Shown one piece after another: positions 4,916 through 5,219 of a DNA stretch of 5,219 nucleotides. The notes beneath the pieces are model-generated. The model saw only the letters and a program-made list of their open reading frames with translations, had not been told where the DNA came from and did no database searches. Position 1 is the stretch's first letter. Every line of letters starts with the position of its first letter. Source of the stretch: Undivivens sp041654215 (GTDB lineage Bacteria; Omnitrophota; Gorgyraeia; Gygaellales; Profunditerraquicolaceae); the NCBI GenBank assembly GCA_041654215.1, contig JBAZDY010000105.1, positions 1-5,219 of the forward strand, read 5' to 3'. A program made the position numbers and the translations under genes.

Positions 4916-5219
4916 ATGGACAAGCCCGCTATCTTCAAAGTAGCGTTGAGAAAAAGGAGCCGGTTTCAGCGCCTGTTGAAAGGCCGTCCGCAGACTTCGG
5001 GAATGAAATCAGGACAGGTGAGGCTTTCTCCAGGGGAGGAAATAGGCGGGCATGATACCGGATGCAGGGAAGAGATATTGGTAATCCTCGAAGGCATGGC
5101 TACGATTTACCGGGACGGCCGTTACCGCGCGAAAGTCCGGGCTCCGGGTATCGTTTATATCCCGGCGCGCACCTTTCACAATGTCCGTAACCGCGACAAA
5201 TTACTCCTCAGATACATTT
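4916..5219 (+). CDS. Small cupin-domain protein (partial, runs off the window)
   Basis: 101 codons are visible and the frame is still open at the window end. After a basic N-terminus (residues 8-24 rich in K and R) comes a single cupin beta-barrel. Motif 1 is GEEIGGHDTGCREEILVILEG (40-60) with H46, E52/E53 and G60; the second His of the classic HxH is replaced (HDT). Motif 2 is GIVYIPARTFHNVRN (78-92) with P83, H88, N89 and N92. One-domain cupins of this type bind a metal or a small ligand; the exact role is unknown. The ATG at 4916 is the first after an in-frame TGA (4910-4912). It has no Shine-Dalgarno and sits right after the promoter, consistent with leaderless translation; a later start at 5003 would still keep the cupin core. 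A link to nickel is not shown. Confidence 0.85.
   Translation, partial: MDKPAIFKVALRKRSRFQRLLKGRPQTSGMKSGQVRLSPGEEIGGHDTGCREEILVILEGMATIYRDGRYRAKVRAPGIVYIPARTFHNVRNRDKLLLRYI

Noticed and set aside
4761..4943. 60-codon open frame upstream of the cupin gene
   Set aside because: It runs through the 12-bp repeats and the promoter, has no ribosome site, and its product matches nothing recognisable.

Overview
The window carries a nickel (possibly cobalt) uptake locus from a Gram-negative, probably anaerobic bacterium. The Gram-negative inference rests on hldD, which makes the heptose precursor of the lipopolysaccharide inner core. Nickel rather than cobalt is inferred from nikR at the head of the locus. 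I cannot assign a phylum from sequence alone; the GC content is moderate, and the mix of strong and absent Shine-Dalgarno sites does not point to one clade.

Layout. Bases 1-423 hold no gene. They contain a dense array of palindromic repeats (27-287): large stem-loops, each followed by a small TTCAC-N4-GTGAA stem-loop, with base changes that preserve pairing. REP-like palindromes lie on both sides. Then, all on the + strand: nikR (424-837), a Ni-responsive repressor; a 90-bp AT-rich gap with a candidate operator (855-885); cbiM/nikM (928-1611), the substrate-binding membrane subunit; a small two-helix NikN/PDGLE-type subunit (1616-1948); hldD (1988-2962), an LPS heptose epimerase lying inside the transporter cluster; cbiQ (2995-3834), the transmembrane coupling subunit; and cbiO (3810-4622), the ATPase, with a histidine-rich tail. 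A 293-bp gap (4623-4915) contains a long inverted repeat, three copies of a 12-bp repeat and a near-consensus sigma-70 promoter. That promoter drives a cupin gene (4916 to beyond the window end) whose ATG lies almost at the predicted transcription start.

How it works together. CbiM, the small subunit, CbiQ and CbiO make a complete energy-coupling-factor (ECF) type Ni/Co importer. NikR, loaded with nickel, would repress it, most simply through the inverted repeat between nikR and cbiM. hldD is not part of metal uptake as far as is known; its place between the small subunit and cbiQ is the main oddity of the operon. The most unexplained element is the hairpin repeat array at the left end.
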